64,000 bases of DNA from Fluoribacter gormanii (GTDB lineage: Bacteria; Pseudomonadota; Gammaproteobacteria; Legionellales; Legionellaceae). The notes under the pieces were generated by a model. The model made no database searches. It was not told the DNA's origin and saw only the letters and a program-made list of their open reading frames with translations. The stretch spans positions 1 through 64,000 of the forward strand of contig NZ_FTNL01000023.1 of assembly GCF_900156395.1 (NCBI RefSeq), given 5' to 3'. This document shows positions 1 to 9,276 of the stretch, one piece after another (within the stretch, counting starts at the first letter, position 1; each line of letters starts with the position of its first letter). Position numbers and translations under genes: made by a program.

Positions 1-61
1 TACACCGCAGGAGATCCCTCACCCTCGCTGCGCTCGGGTTCGGGATGACGTGGGGAGTTAC
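1..61 (+). repeat. Dispersed ~60-bp repeat, copy 1
   Basis: This stretch, ending in GGGATGACGTGGGGAGTTAC, recurs letter for letter at 22893-22953. A variant lies in opposite orientation at about 22206-22266. The core contains the GC-rich CTCGCTGCGCTCGGGTTCGG, which stands out in an AT-rich background. The copy touches the window edge, so its left boundary is unknown. It is a non-coding dispersed repeat; its mechanism of spread is not visible. Confidence 0.85.
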
Positions 62-255
62 GTAGGGCCATATAAATAGAAACTGTATTGACATTTCTGT
101 ATAATTAAAATAAAATAAGAGCACAAATAAATCTATTTGGCTAAATCTTTATCTTATTCGAGCTCTGAGGATTTGCTAAAAGAAAGACTTATCTTCTCTA
201 TTAGGATAGATTGAGAACTGATGTAATTCTAGTTTTAAGTATTAAACGGGTTAGT

Positions 256-313
256 CTTTGAGATAAAAGTAGGGACACAAGCAAAAATTTTGCTTGTAAT
301 CTTTTATTCAAAG
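256..313. repeat. Nested inverted repeat upstream of the LRR-like gene
   Basis: Outer arms at 256-269 and 301-313 are complementary apart from one unpaired base. Inner arms CAAGCAAAA (278-286) and TTTTGCTTG (288-296) are perfectly complementary around one base. The rest of 62-421 is AT-rich, and I see no gene in it. This could be a folded 5' leader, a two-fold operator or a very small mobile-repeat remnant; the sequence does not decide between these. Confidence 0.5.
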
Positions 314-421
314 AGATAACACGTTAATAAATAGAACTCATTTCTATCTATTCTGACCCCTATTTTATCTCATTTTAAGGAAAACTATTCCATCAGAATA
401 GTTTCTTACAATAACTTAAAT

Positions 422-1192
422 ATGAGGTATTCCATGCGTGATAAATTTGAAGGTATTAATAATCGAATTTGGTTTAGATATAATGAAGAAGGAGATTGCT
501 ATGACCTTGATGATAGTTCCTATTTAGAAATTAATACCGATACAATAGATTTTGGTGCTCCTGAATTATATGATCCAGAGACACAGACACTAGACCTGAG
601 GTATATACACTTTACAGGGGGATATCAAGGAGACTTCATCGGGGATGTCATTTCCTATTTAAATGTACATCCTGAGGTTAAATGTTTCAAAACTGATGGT
701 TGGGATTACAATAGATTAGAAGAGCTTGCAGCGGTTACCTCTCTGACCAGTCTTGATCTGAGTGGAACTGATTTAGTAGATGAATGTTTACCTATTCTGT
801 TAGGCCCCGAATCAAATCTAACTGAACTGAATTTGCAAGGTACATTTGTAACCCATACTGCTGTATTACCTTATCTAAAACGGAACATCATAATTCATCT
901 CTCATCAGAAGGATTAGAAACCTATTTAGATTTTGATACGGGATTATGGAATAAGAGGGATACGCCACAACCTGATGTCGTTGCTGCTTTTAAATCAAAA
1001 AAAATACAAGAACGAACGGATTGTTTAAGAGATTATGGTCTAACCGACAATGTACCTTCTTTATTGCAGTACTCATTATTCAATGTTCTTAAGACCCCCC
1101 AACTGAATACACCTGCAACTAAAACATTATTAGGTGAAGATATGCAGGAGAAATTAGAGCAGTTAGAACAATCTGGATTTCAATTCAAATAA
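422..1192 (+). CDS. Leucine-rich-repeat-like protein, possible effector
   Basis: A 256-residue soluble protein without signal peptide or membrane segment. Around residues 105-150 two consecutive units read LTSLDLSGTDLVDECLPILL and LTELNLQGTFVTHTAVLPYL, matching the LxxLxLxGTxL pattern of leucine-rich repeats. The first 100 residues are acidic and aromatic and match no family I recognise. LRR proteins in Legionella are often Dot/Icm substrates, so an effector role is inferred only from the repeat type. No strong ribosome site precedes ATG 422, and an in-frame ATG at 434 is an alternative start. The gene stands alone: its right-hand neighbour is on the opposite strand. A C6 run lies at 1085-1090. 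Confidence 0.6.
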   Translation: MRYSMRDKFEGINNRIWFRYNEEGDCYDLDDSSYLEINTDTIDFGAPELYDPETQTLDLRYIHFTGGYQGDFIGDVISYLNVHPEVKCFKTDGWDYNRLEELAAVTSLTSLDLSGTDLVDECLPILLGPESNLTELNLQGTFVTHTAVLPYLKRNIIIHLSSEGLETYLDFDTGLWNKRDTPQPDVVAAFKSKKIQERTDCLRDYGLTDNVPSLLQYSLFNVLKTPQLNTPATKTLLGEDMQEKLEQLEQSGFQFK

Positions 1193-1351
1193 TCTTGAAC
1201 TCAATTCTCAAAGAGCTATGCTGCTAAATTATGCATAGCTCTGAGGAGCGAGTTGTCTCAAAAGAAATATTGTCAAAGAAGAAAAAATAATAATTATCTT
1301 TATTTTGATTAAGTTGGCCATAAATTACAGGACATAATATTCCAAGCAGTA

Positions 1352-2367
1352 TTAGCTAATGAAAGGATCAAACGGTCTAAAATTGGGATTCATTTCATAA
1401 ATATCTCTTAGTTCAGTAAGGCATTGGTACAAACAATCAACGTAATTGGCATCAAACAATGTTCCCTTACCTTCTTCTAGATGTTTTAATATGGTTTCTT
1501 GTGATATCACATTTCGATAAGGCCTATTTGTTGACATTGCTTCATATACATCCGCAATAGCCACGATGCGCGCTGGTATGGTGATTTCATCACCTTTGAG
1601 CCCATTAGGATAGCCAGACCCATCCATGCGCTCATGATGTTGGAACACTACTGATTTGATATCCCAAGGAAAATCCATGTGCTCAATTATTTTATTACCT
1701 ACTGCAACATGTGTTTTCATTATTTCGTATTCATTCATAGTCAATCGTCTTGGTGTAACTAAATACTCCATAGGAATTGCGATCTTTCCAATATCATGTA
1801 TGAGAGCTCCATAATATATCGCGCTTAAACAATGTGGATTAGTAATATTTGCTCTAGTAGCAATGTTCAGTGAAAGCAACGCCACACGTTTTTGATGCCC
1901 TGCAGTATAAGAGTCTCGAGACTCTACAAAGTCAGAAAAAGCTAAAATTGTATCTAAAAAAGATTGTTGTAATAATCTCTTGTCGATTTTTAATTGCTTA
2001 TTAAGATCAATTTGTGATGTGATGTGATGTCTTCAAAATGTATCATGTAAATTGATTCATTAACCAGGATATTACTTACCGGAATAACGCGAACAATGAA
2101 TGTTCTCTCTGCAACGGCTATTTCTGAACGAGTTTCAACTCTTTGTTCAACAGCTTGTTTAAAATAATCGGGTACGGTACTTTGTAGTGGATACACGTTC
2201 CAAAAAGGTTTATCTTCTGGCTTATCAGTTCCTAATTCTTTATATGATTTGTTTGCAAATAATATGACTCCGATCTCATTGCAAACCAGGTTGGGGCTCA
2301 ATAATTTATCAAGAAGCTGAAACATAAAAGTAGCAAGTTTTTCTTCTTCTTCGCTATTAAATTTCAT
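1352..2367 (-). pseudogene. PAS-HD-GYP cyclic-di-GMP phosphodiesterase, frameshifted in a 5-bp repeat
   Basis: The gene is split into two frames. The first (from ATG 2367) encodes a PAS-like domain ending HFEDITSHHK and stops at about 1990. The second encodes a coil, then the HD-GYP entry sequence SRDSYTAGHQKRVALL, the metal motif LIHDIGKIAIP and the signature HHERMDGSGYPNG. Active HD-GYP domains hydrolyse cyclic-di-GMP, and all visible ligands are intact. The break falls in three tandem GTGAT units (2014-2028). Removing one 5-bp unit joins both halves into one 336-residue frame with no stop between. The gene is therefore either recently inactivated or switchable by slippage. Translation of the second half alone from GTG 1885 would lose the first part of the HD-GYP domain. 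Confidence 0.85.
2014..2030. repeat. Tandem pentanucleotide repeat (GTGAT, 3.4 copies)
   Basis: GTGAT repeats at 2014-2018, 2019-2023 and 2024-2028, followed by GT. It lies in the PAS to HD-GYP linker of the gene at 1352-2367 and sits exactly where the two halves change frame. Loss of one unit restores the frame; gain of one does not. Confidence 0.85.
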
Positions 2368-2574
2368 ACGTAGTTATTTTGTTGCCTTTTAACAATAATA
2401 TTTTAATTATAGCAAACGCTATAACTTTTGGTTTTCATGGCATTTTTCTCATCGCGTTAATCAATCACTTTAACGGTAGTTATCTGATTCATGAGGTATT
2501 CGTTTGGGAAAAATATCTTTAGGCTGGGCTTGTGCGAATAACGTCGCAGATGGATATTTTGGCGAAAAAGATTT

Positions 2575-2597
2575 GTCGGGCTTAATTGTAGCCCGAC
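2575..2597. terminator. Hairpin downstream of the GNAT gene
   Basis: GTCGGGCT (2575-2582) and AGCCCGAC (2590-2597) form a perfect 8-bp stem with a 7-base loop. Read on the minus strand, it follows the acetyltransferase stop and is followed by a short T-containing tract. It could end that transcript. No gene is visible in 2368-2682. Confidence 0.4.
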
Positions 2598-2682
2598 CTA
2601 TGTTTGCTATTGGAAATAAAAAAGGAACCTTTAGATTTTAGAATGTAAATGTACCAGTAACATCACACATAGCTACCTTTTT

Positions 2683-3375
2683 TTACAAATTCGCAGCTAA
2701 AACGCTAGATTCATCTATTTGGGGAATGCAGGTTTTTAATGGTTTAAAAAATAATAAACGGGGTTGGCCACCGAACTTGGTAAATTCTTCCTGCTCCTGA
2801 TGTTTCAGTGTTTTCTGTAAGATTCTTTTTGAACCTTCATTTGAAGGGTGAACAGTAGCAACGATTTCTTTAATGTTCTGCTCTAAGGATTCATGCTCAC
2901 TTTCAGAAATAATGTATTTAATAAACTTTTTCCCTAGGATTGCGATTTCAGTTCCATAACCTTTTCCCCAAAAAGCCTGTTCAATAATATAAGCAATTTC
3001 TCCGACATTTTGATGCCCGGCTCCTACCTTGGAGAAATCGTCTAAAGAATGTTTTACTTGGAGAAAACCAATAAATTCTTGAGTAGTTGCATGATAAATT
3101 GAAAGCACTGAGAATTTGTTACCAGAGTTCCAACGTTTCGTTTCGTCTTTTATGAACTCTTTTACAGCAGAAGGTTCCCAAGTTTTACCTTCACCAAACA
3201 TCTTTATATTTTCAGGATTCTCTAAAAGATGAATATATTTATCAGTTAAAAAACTCTCTTCATCTTGATTAAGGGATCTGGCCTCCAACCTGTTCGAATA
3301 AATTGAGTAATGATTCGATTCGCTTTTAATACGTACATTACCCAATTTTTTTGATGTATAAGTTACTTGTTTCAT
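2683..3375 (-). CDS. GNAT-family acetyltransferase (RimJ/RimL-like)
   Basis: A 230-residue cytoplasmic protein whose middle and C-terminal parts match the GNAT N-acetyltransferase fold. Visible are the strand FIGFLQVKH, the strand GEIAYIIEQAFWGKGYGTEI with the acetyl-CoA-binding GKGYGT loop, and the late segment VATVHPSNEGSKRILQK typical of the RimJ/RimL branch. The substrate (protein N-terminus, small amine or antibiotic) cannot be told. The start at 3375 is well supported by GAGGAAG six bases upstream. It lies 41 bp downstream of the carboxylate-amine ligase on the same strand, so the two may be co-transcribed. The first 80 residues are less typical of the family. Confidence 0.75.
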   Translation of the reverse strand: MKQVTYTSKKLGNVRIKSESNHYSIYSNRLEARSLNQDEESFLTDKYIHLLENPENIKMFGEGKTWEPSAVKEFIKDETKRWNSGNKFSVLSIYHATTQEFIGFLQVKHSLDDFSKVGAGHQNVGEIAYIIEQAFWGKGYGTEIAILGKKFIKYIISESEHESLEQNIKEIVATVHPSNEGSKRILQKTLKHQEQEEFTKFGGQPRLLFFKPLKTCIPQIDESSVLAANL

Positions 3376-3416
3376 TATTGTCTTCCTCGAGTATTTTTAT
3401 TAAACAGTGGTTCCCA

Positions 3417-4637
3417 TCAAGGGACTGTAATAACAGATTCGCGTCTGTATAGAGGGGTTTGCAGTAAGAACTCACTGACGTTGTGTTTCACAATATCTTT
3501 AAGGCAATGATTGTGAGCAAATACTTTGCGTTGTCGTTCAGAACTTGTCCCTGAATCCATAATCACTTTAAGAGTTGAAAAATAATTTTGATAGTCCAAT
3601 TTTTTAATGTATGGCTTTAATTTTTCAAACCATTCATGGATGTCTTCGCGCATCAATTTGGTTTTACCTTCAGTATTGATGACTAATTCAGCATCCAAAC
3701 CATAACGAATAGCTCTCCATTTGTTTTCACGAGAAAGCCAATAAGGAGGATAGGCGACTGATTCAAGCCAACTTCCATTATCAGCAAACCAATGGGCAAG
3801 TGTATGAATCAAGGCAACTAAAGCAAGCGTCTCTGATAAAGTGGCTGCTCCATCACAAACACGAATTTCTAATGTTCCAAAACCAGGACTTGGTCTTAAA
3901 TCCCACCATAAGTCTTTAAGTGATTTGATCGAACCGCATAATATCAATGATTTATATAGAAGCTCAAAATCTTGCCATGTTCGAACATGATAGGGTTGTC
4001 CTGCAGTGGGTAGCGCTTCATAAGTAGTTGGTCGATAAGAAGCAAGACCTGTATCTATTCCTTGCCAGAATGGAGAGCTTGAAGACAGCGCTAATAAATG
4101 AGGTAAAAAATACATAAAAAAATTGTTAAAACGAATACAGTCTTCACCATTGGACATGCCAATGTGAACATGTAAGCCATATACGCTCATACGCCGGGTA
4201 AGCCATTGATTACGATCAATTAGCTCTTGATAACGAGTTGTAGGAGAGACGACCCAATCGGAGTATTTAGAGAAAGGGTGAGAGCCGGTTGTGGAAAACA
4301 AAATCCCTAAATCCTTTGTTGCTCGTTGTAATGAGTCGAGTGTTTTATAAAGATCATCTTCAATTTCCTGGGTAGTAATACATTTATCTGTAGTTACTTC
4401 TATAGTACTTAAATAAAATTCTTGCTTAATTTTTTCGAGATGGGATGTGGCATTAAGCACATCAGTTGCTCTTGAGCATAAATTGTAATTTTTCGAGTCA
4501 ATGAGTTGGAGCTCAATTTCTACTCCTAATGTTAATACTCCATTACTGTTAAAATAAATTTCTTCTTCTATAGGAGCGCAGGTCAATTGCGAGGAATTTC
4601 TGGTTGATTTTAAGAGTTTGTTAATTTGATTATCCAT
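3417..4637 (-). CDS. Carboxylate-amine ligase, GCS2 family (YbdK-like)
   Basis: A 406-residue member of the glutamate-cysteine ligase type 2 family, which joins a carboxylate to an amine using ATP. GVEIELQLID near the start carries the metal- and substrate-binding acidic residues. YGLHVHIGM, RPSPGFGTLEIRVCDG and the arginine-rich end follow in the family order. E. coli YbdK has only weak glutamate-cysteine ligase activity, so the true substrate is uncertain. I chose ATG 4637 over the more upstream 4709 because GGGAGGA sits about seven bases before it. The gene is divergent from the MarR gene across about 230 bp, which suggests control by that regulator. The GNAT gene follows on the same strand. 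Confidence 0.8.
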   Translation of the reverse strand: MDNQINKLLKSTRNSSQLTCAPIEEEIYFNSNGVLTLGVEIELQLIDSKNYNLCSRATDVLNATSHLEKIKQEFYLSTIEVTTDKCITTQEIEDDLYKTLDSLQRATKDLGILFSTTGSHPFSKYSDWVVSPTTRYQELIDRNQWLTRRMSVYGLHVHIGMSNGEDCIRFNNFFMYFLPHLLALSSSSPFWQGIDTGLASYRPTTYEALPTAGQPYHVRTWQDFELLYKSLILCGSIKSLKDLWWDLRPSPGFGTLEIRVCDGAATLSETLALVALIHTLAHWFADNGSWLESVAYPPYWLSRENKWRAIRYGLDAELVINTEGKTKLMREDIHEWFEKLKPYIKKLDYQNYFSTLKVIMDSGTSSERQRKVFAHNHCLKDIVKHNVSEFLLQTPLYRRESVITVP

Positions 4638-4870
4638 TCGATAATCCTCCCTTTGTTGATAATACTTGAGAATGACTAAAGTGATTTGCGTATTGAAAAT
4701 AAATTTCAATATTATTTTTGAGGATGCTTCTATAGTTATATTGAATACTTGGATACAATAGTTAATGCCCTTAAATATTTATATCTATTGATATTATTTG
4801 TATACAAAGTATTTGTCATAGTAATGGGTATATAAGTTCATTGCAACCGTTAATAGGTAAAGAATCATCC

Positions 4871-5353
4871 ATGATTGATATCGAGAAAAAATCCCTTGAC
4901 GACAAAATAACAGCTGCTCAACAGTCAGAACAGCGTTCCAAAAGCATCATTCTTGCCTTACGAAAAATTATGCAGCAGATGGATTATCATTCCAGAAGAT
5001 TAAACAAATGCTATGGTTTAACTGTGCCGCAAATAGTCTGTTTGTATGAAATTTATGAAAATGGAAAAATGACCATATCTGCTCTTTCAAAGAAAATTTA
5101 TTTATCAATGAGCACTATTGTAGGGGTAATTGACCGACTGGAAGAAAAGCAATTTGTTAATCGAACACGTGATATTCAGGACCGTCGTATTATTTATATC
5201 GATATTACAGAAAAAGGGAAAGAGTTTGTTTCTGCTGCTCCTTATCTTTTGCATAATAGACTGAACGATAATCTTCAGGTTTTAACTGTAGAGGAACAAA
5301 TAGCGCTTGCTAATTCAATCAATGTATTAGTTGAACTTTTAAGAGATATATAA
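4871..5353 (+). CDS. MarR-family transcriptional regulator
   Basis: A winged helix-turn-helix regulator of about 160 residues. MTISALSKKIYLSMSTIVGV forms the helix-turn-helix, followed by the recognition helix end IDRLEEKQFVNR and the wing DIQDRRIIYIDITEKG, the DxRDRR-type signature of MarR proteins. These act as dimers that usually repress divergent genes until a small ligand binds. Here the divergent neighbour is the carboxylate-amine ligase. ATG 4871 is preferred because a GGTAAAG element precedes it; an upstream TTG at 4841 is less likely. The protein has a long, charged N-terminal helix before the DNA-binding domain. Confidence 0.85.
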   Translation: MIDIEKKSLDDKITAAQQSEQRSKSIILALRKIMQQMDYHSRRLNKCYGLTVPQIVCLYEIYENGKMTISALSKKIYLSMSTIVGVIDRLEEKQFVNRTRDIQDRRIIYIDITEKGKEFVSAAPYLLHNRLNDNLQVLTVEEQIALANSINVLVELLRDI

Positions 5354-5426
5354 AGTTATTGAGTGGGCAATGGCATTGTTATAAGATGAATCTTATTATA
5401 AGAATATGATAAATCAAGATTTTTAA

Positions 5427-7442
5427 ATGCCAAAAGAAAATATTTTTCATCAAAGACGCATTCTATTCGCCAAGTTAAATGACATAGAGGCCAAGATACC
5501 AATTATCGTTGCGGCTACTTCGGAAGAGCTTTCTCAACCAGAAAATCATTTCAGTATGACAGAAGAAGAAAAGACTCTTTCCAGGCTGCAATTATTTACA
5601 AAAAAAGGCAAAATGTTTGCATATAATAACAAACAACCTACGACCAGAATCACTAAGCTTGCTAGCGACAGCATTACCCTACTCGGAAAACCACAGCAAA
5701 TGTCGCCTGTATCCATCATGCAAAATGAAGCGCTTTTTTTCATTCTGAAAGATAAAGCAAATCAATATTTGGAACGTGTATTAAAAGTTAAATTGAAGGA
5801 GAGTAAAACAGATACCTATTTGCAAAAGATGGTCATGCAGTTATTTCAGATAATAAAAAATTCATGTCCGAGTGAAGGCGAAATTATTCATTTAGCTACA
5901 ATGGAAAGAGATCTTTCTGCGCCTGATGCGAGTAAAAATCGATTAACTACGGAATTTAGCGCTTTATTACTTACAGAATTAAGAAATAAGATTGCTCAAA
6001 ATAAAGAACACTGGAATGTAGAATTAGATAGAGTTTTTGCGTTAAAACAGCGCACATCACGTGCGGAGTCATATGGCATCCATCGAATTGCACAACAGCC
6101 ATTAATGCTTTACCAATCGAGAAATTTTGACGACAAAATAAATCCAAAAGAGAAATTAATTATTGTTGATGATCATATTCAAGCTGGCGCAGCGATATAT
6201 TGTGCCGCTTCTGAAGCGATGAATAATGACGCCAAGGTGCTTGGTATCGTATCGATAACAGCACATAAAAATGCCCTTTTTTTAAATATCCAGTCAGATG
6301 TTAAAGAATTTCTCATTAGTTTGTTGCCTAATGGGGTAGACGATCTCCCCGTCTTAAATGAAATACTAAAAATTGTTGGATTAAGTATTGATACTTTGAC
6401 TAATATTGAGGGCATGATATTAATCTCAATTTTGTGCGATTCAACCAATAAAGAATTTAAATCAAGATTTGAACAGTTGCTTAAAAAATATGATGCATCA
6501 GAAGTGATCAATCATTCACTTTTTGAAAATCAAAAAAATAGTTTAATGGAAGAATTTGAAAAGCCCAAAGTAGAATTTGCAAATTTTGAGAGCGAGTTAT
6601 TGATTGCAATAGAAAAAAACAGATACACGGTACCCTATCAGAAACAAATTGTATTATCAGATGAAGAGGGACAGGATATTCAAAAACAAGCCAACAAAAG
6701 GATGAATCTTCCTTGGTTATTATTTGATTTTGATGATACGTTACATCATTTAAGCGATAATACGTTTACTATATTTCAAGATATTATTAAAACATATTCT
6801 GGCAAAGAAATACCAATTGAAACAATTAAATCAACACGTAATACACTGAAAAATAATGGAAAATATCAATATCAAGAAATGCTCTTAACGTTCATCAAAC
6901 AATTTAATCGGGAAGTTCAAATTTCTTGCGAAGATATTACCCAATCCTACCAGGAACGTAAAAATGCAGAACCATTTTCACCAAAAATGTCTAAAGAAGA
7001 TTTCTTAGCCCTAAGAGCTAAATATAGAATCGGTATTATTACGGATGGTTCAACCTTTGAGAGCAAGGTTCCCAAGATTAAGGAATTTTATGGAGTGGAT
7101 ATCGATGGATATATCCATAAAGGCGATAAGTTACCAGCCAAACCCAATGCAACGATGTTTCATGAGTTTTGCAAAAAATACCATGTGCAAGACAAACCTG
7201 TTGCTTATGTTGGTGACAAAGTTGATTTAGATGGTGGAATGGCAAAAAATGCGAATCTTAGATTTGTAAAAGTTGATGCTACGCAGCCAACTATAAATAT
7301 GGAACAATTTACCAAAGAATTAAATGCGATTGAACAACAAAGAATGGTCGCGAGAAAGAGATGGGAATTCTTCAGAAACGCCGTTTTAACAAAAACAACA
7401 GAAATGGAGAGCAGAAGAAAAATTTTGGAATTGACCTTATAG
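5427..7442 (+). CDS. Phosphoribosyltransferase-HAD hydrolase fusion protein
   Basis: A 671-residue two-domain protein. Around residues 150-290 is a type I phosphoribosyltransferase-like domain: EGEIIHLATMERD comes first, then the PRPP loop KLIIVDDHIQAGAA with its two acidic residues; the usual Thr of the loop is Ala. From about residue 430 there is a HAD phosphatase: motif I LLFDFDDTLHHL, motif II GIITDGS, motif III lysine in KPNAT, and motif IV VAYVGDKVDLDGGMA. All HAD catalytic acids are present. The linker between the domains is unassigned. The combination suggests nucleotide or ribose-phosphate chemistry in one chain, but no pathway partner is next to it. No signal peptide is present. It follows the MarR gene on the same strand by 74 bp. 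I do not recognise the full-length architecture. Confidence 0.65.
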   Translation: MPKENIFHQRRILFAKLNDIEAKIPIIVAATSEELSQPENHFSMTEEEKTLSRLQLFTKKGKMFAYNNKQPTTRITKLASDSITLLGKPQQMSPVSIMQNEALFFILKDKANQYLERVLKVKLKESKTDTYLQKMVMQLFQIIKNSCPSEGEIIHLATMERDLSAPDASKNRLTTEFSALLLTELRNKIAQNKEHWNVELDRVFALKQRTSRAESYGIHRIAQQPLMLYQSRNFDDKINPKEKLIIVDDHIQAGAAIYCAASEAMNNDAKVLGIVSITAHKNALFLNIQSDVKEFLISLLPNGVDDLPVLNEILKIVGLSIDTLTNIEGMILISILCDSTNKEFKSRFEQLLKKYDASEVINHSLFENQKNSLMEEFEKPKVEFANFESELLIAIEKNRYTVPYQKQIVLSDEEGQDIQKQANKRMNLPWLLFDFDDTLHHLSDNTFTIFQDIIKTYSGKEIPIETIKSTRNTLKNNGKYQYQEMLLTFIKQFNREVQISCEDITQSYQERKNAEPFSPKMSKEDFLALRAKYRIGIITDGSTFESKVPKIKEFYGVDIDGYIHKGDKLPAKPNATMFHEFCKKYHVQDKPVAYVGDKVDLDGGMAKNANLRFVKVDATQPTINMEQFTKELNAIEQQRMVARKRWEFFRNAVLTKTTEMESRRKILELTL

Positions 7443-7743
7443 AGATAAATTTTGTTGTAATTCATATTTCATTTGTGAGTCTTATGTAGCGCATCAACTA
7501 CCTAAAATGCGAGCTACCATCGCACTGAAGTTAGTTTTGTAACAAGGTTCCAACATAAATCAACTTTAGTTAACAAAAAAAACTTCATGAAGAATTATTG
7601 CAGGAATATAGCTACTAGTGGACAAGTCCGACTGTGCAGTAACCCCAGGGTATTTTTTCTGTTTCTTTTTACAAACAAATTTATTTGACCAAATGATTTT
7701 ATCATGCAAGAATAGGAAGCATTTTAATCAAATTGTTCCTAAT

Positions 7744-9240
7744 ATGAGTAAGTTTCTTTGTTTGTGCTGTTTATTATTAATTCAAATCCATGCGTACGCA
7801 AGTCCTGAAGAAAATACCCAAGCTTATTTTGACTCCATTAAAACAACCCCCAGTATATTGAGAAAATTTTTAACTAATATGCCTAAAGGAGGGGATTTGC
7901 ATATGCATCAGAGCGGCTCATCATTTGCTGAAAATCTAATTCATTATGCTGAGATGGATAGTTTATGTATTGATACAAACAATTTGTCTGTTTCTATCAA
8001 TCCTTCATGCAATGCAGAAGATTATTTAGTGACCGCTATACTGAATAAAAAATTATACCATTCGTTGATTGACGCATGGTCGATGTGCCATTTTGATACA
8101 ATGAAAAATGAATCAGGACATGATCATTTTTTTAATGCGTTTGGAAAATTTAGTCTCATTACCAAAATGCATGGAGGGGAAATTTTAGCAGAAATGACTG
8201 AGCGTGCGGCTGTCCAAAACGAACTCTATTTAGAAATCATGACTACCCCAGATGGGAATGAAGCCAGCGAGCTCGGAAAACGACTGGGGTGGGATGCTAA
8301 TTTAGAAAGTCTGCGCAATCAATTGTTAAGTGCTAATTTTGACCAAGTAGTGACTCATATTTCCCATAATTTGGACAAGGACGAAGCTAAAAAGAATGCA
8401 TTACAACACTGTGGCACTGATAATGAACAAGCAGGTTGTCAAATCACGGTTCGTTATTTGTATCAAGTTCGTAGAGAACAACCTCCTGAGATGGTTTTTG
8501 CACAATTACTCGCGGGATTTGAATCTGCTTCCCAGGATTCACGTATTGTAGGCATTAATTTGGTTCAAACAGAAGATGGGACAATAGCAATGCGGGATTA
8601 TCGATTACATATGCAAATGGTGGCTTTTTTGCATCAACTCTATCCTGATGTCCATATTTCGCTACATGCTGGTGAGCTTAATCCTCAGTTAGTAGCACCA
8701 GAGGGACTTACATTTCATATTTATGAAGCAGTAGAAACTGCTTCTGCAGAACGAATTGGACATGGTGTTGATATTGAATATGAACACCATGCATCTGAAT
8801 TAATAAATAAAATGGCACAAAAAGAAGTGATGGTCGAAGTCAATTTAAGTAGTAACGATTATATTTTAGGCATCAAAGGGAGCGATCATCCCTTGGCTTC
8901 ATATTTAAAACATGGTGTGCCTGTAGCTTTATCAACTGATGATGAAGGGATAAGCCGTGAGCCTTTAACGCGTCAATTTGAGCGTGCTGTTGAAGAGCAA
9001 AAACTTTCTTATCTCACTCTAAAAAAATTAGCACGAAACAGCCTATATTTTGCATTCCTGCCTGGGGAAAATCTTTGGCAAAATTCTCAATACAAGACAA
9101 TGAACGACGCGTGTACTCCGATTGAATCAGATGCAGAACAACCAACACCTGCATGCCAGAATTTTTTAAATGCTAACCCAAAGGCGAAACTTCAATGGAC
9201 GTTGGAAGAACAGTTCGCCAAATTTGAATCACAATATTGA
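7744..9240 (+). CDS. Exported adenosine deaminase-like amidohydrolase
   Basis: A metal-dependent hydrolase of the adenosine/AMP deaminase superfamily, close in layout to the secreted growth-factor type. Motifs in order: GGDLHMHQSG (two zinc-ligand histidines), HISLHAGE, AERIGHGVDIEYE, and VPVALSTDDEGISR (metal Asp pair). ATG 7744 is chosen because it opens a standard signal peptide (SKF, a leucine/cysteine-rich core, AYA before SPEEN), implying secretion to the periplasm or beyond. The longer frame from 7618 would bury that signal. Expected reaction: deamination of extracellular adenosine or a related nucleoside to inosine. The stretch 7443-7743 upstream holds no gene I can see. No strong ribosome site is visible. 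Confidence 0.8.
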   Translation: MSKFLCLCCLLLIQIHAYASPEENTQAYFDSIKTTPSILRKFLTNMPKGGDLHMHQSGSSFAENLIHYAEMDSLCIDTNNLSVSINPSCNAEDYLVTAILNKKLYHSLIDAWSMCHFDTMKNESGHDHFFNAFGKFSLITKMHGGEILAEMTERAAVQNELYLEIMTTPDGNEASELGKRLGWDANLESLRNQLLSANFDQVVTHISHNLDKDEAKKNALQHCGTDNEQAGCQITVRYLYQVRREQPPEMVFAQLLAGFESASQDSRIVGINLVQTEDGTIAMRDYRLHMQMVAFLHQLYPDVHISLHAGELNPQLVAPEGLTFHIYEAVETASAERIGHGVDIEYEHHASELINKMAQKEVMVEVNLSSNDYILGIKGSDHPLASYLKHGVPVALSTDDEGISREPLTRQFERAVEEQKLSYLTLKKLARNSLYFAFLPGENLWQNSQYKTMNDACTPIESDAEQPTPACQNFLNANPKAKLQWTLEEQFAKFESQY

Positions 9241-9276
9241 TACCTAATTTAGGGCGTGCAGATTGAGATAATTACC

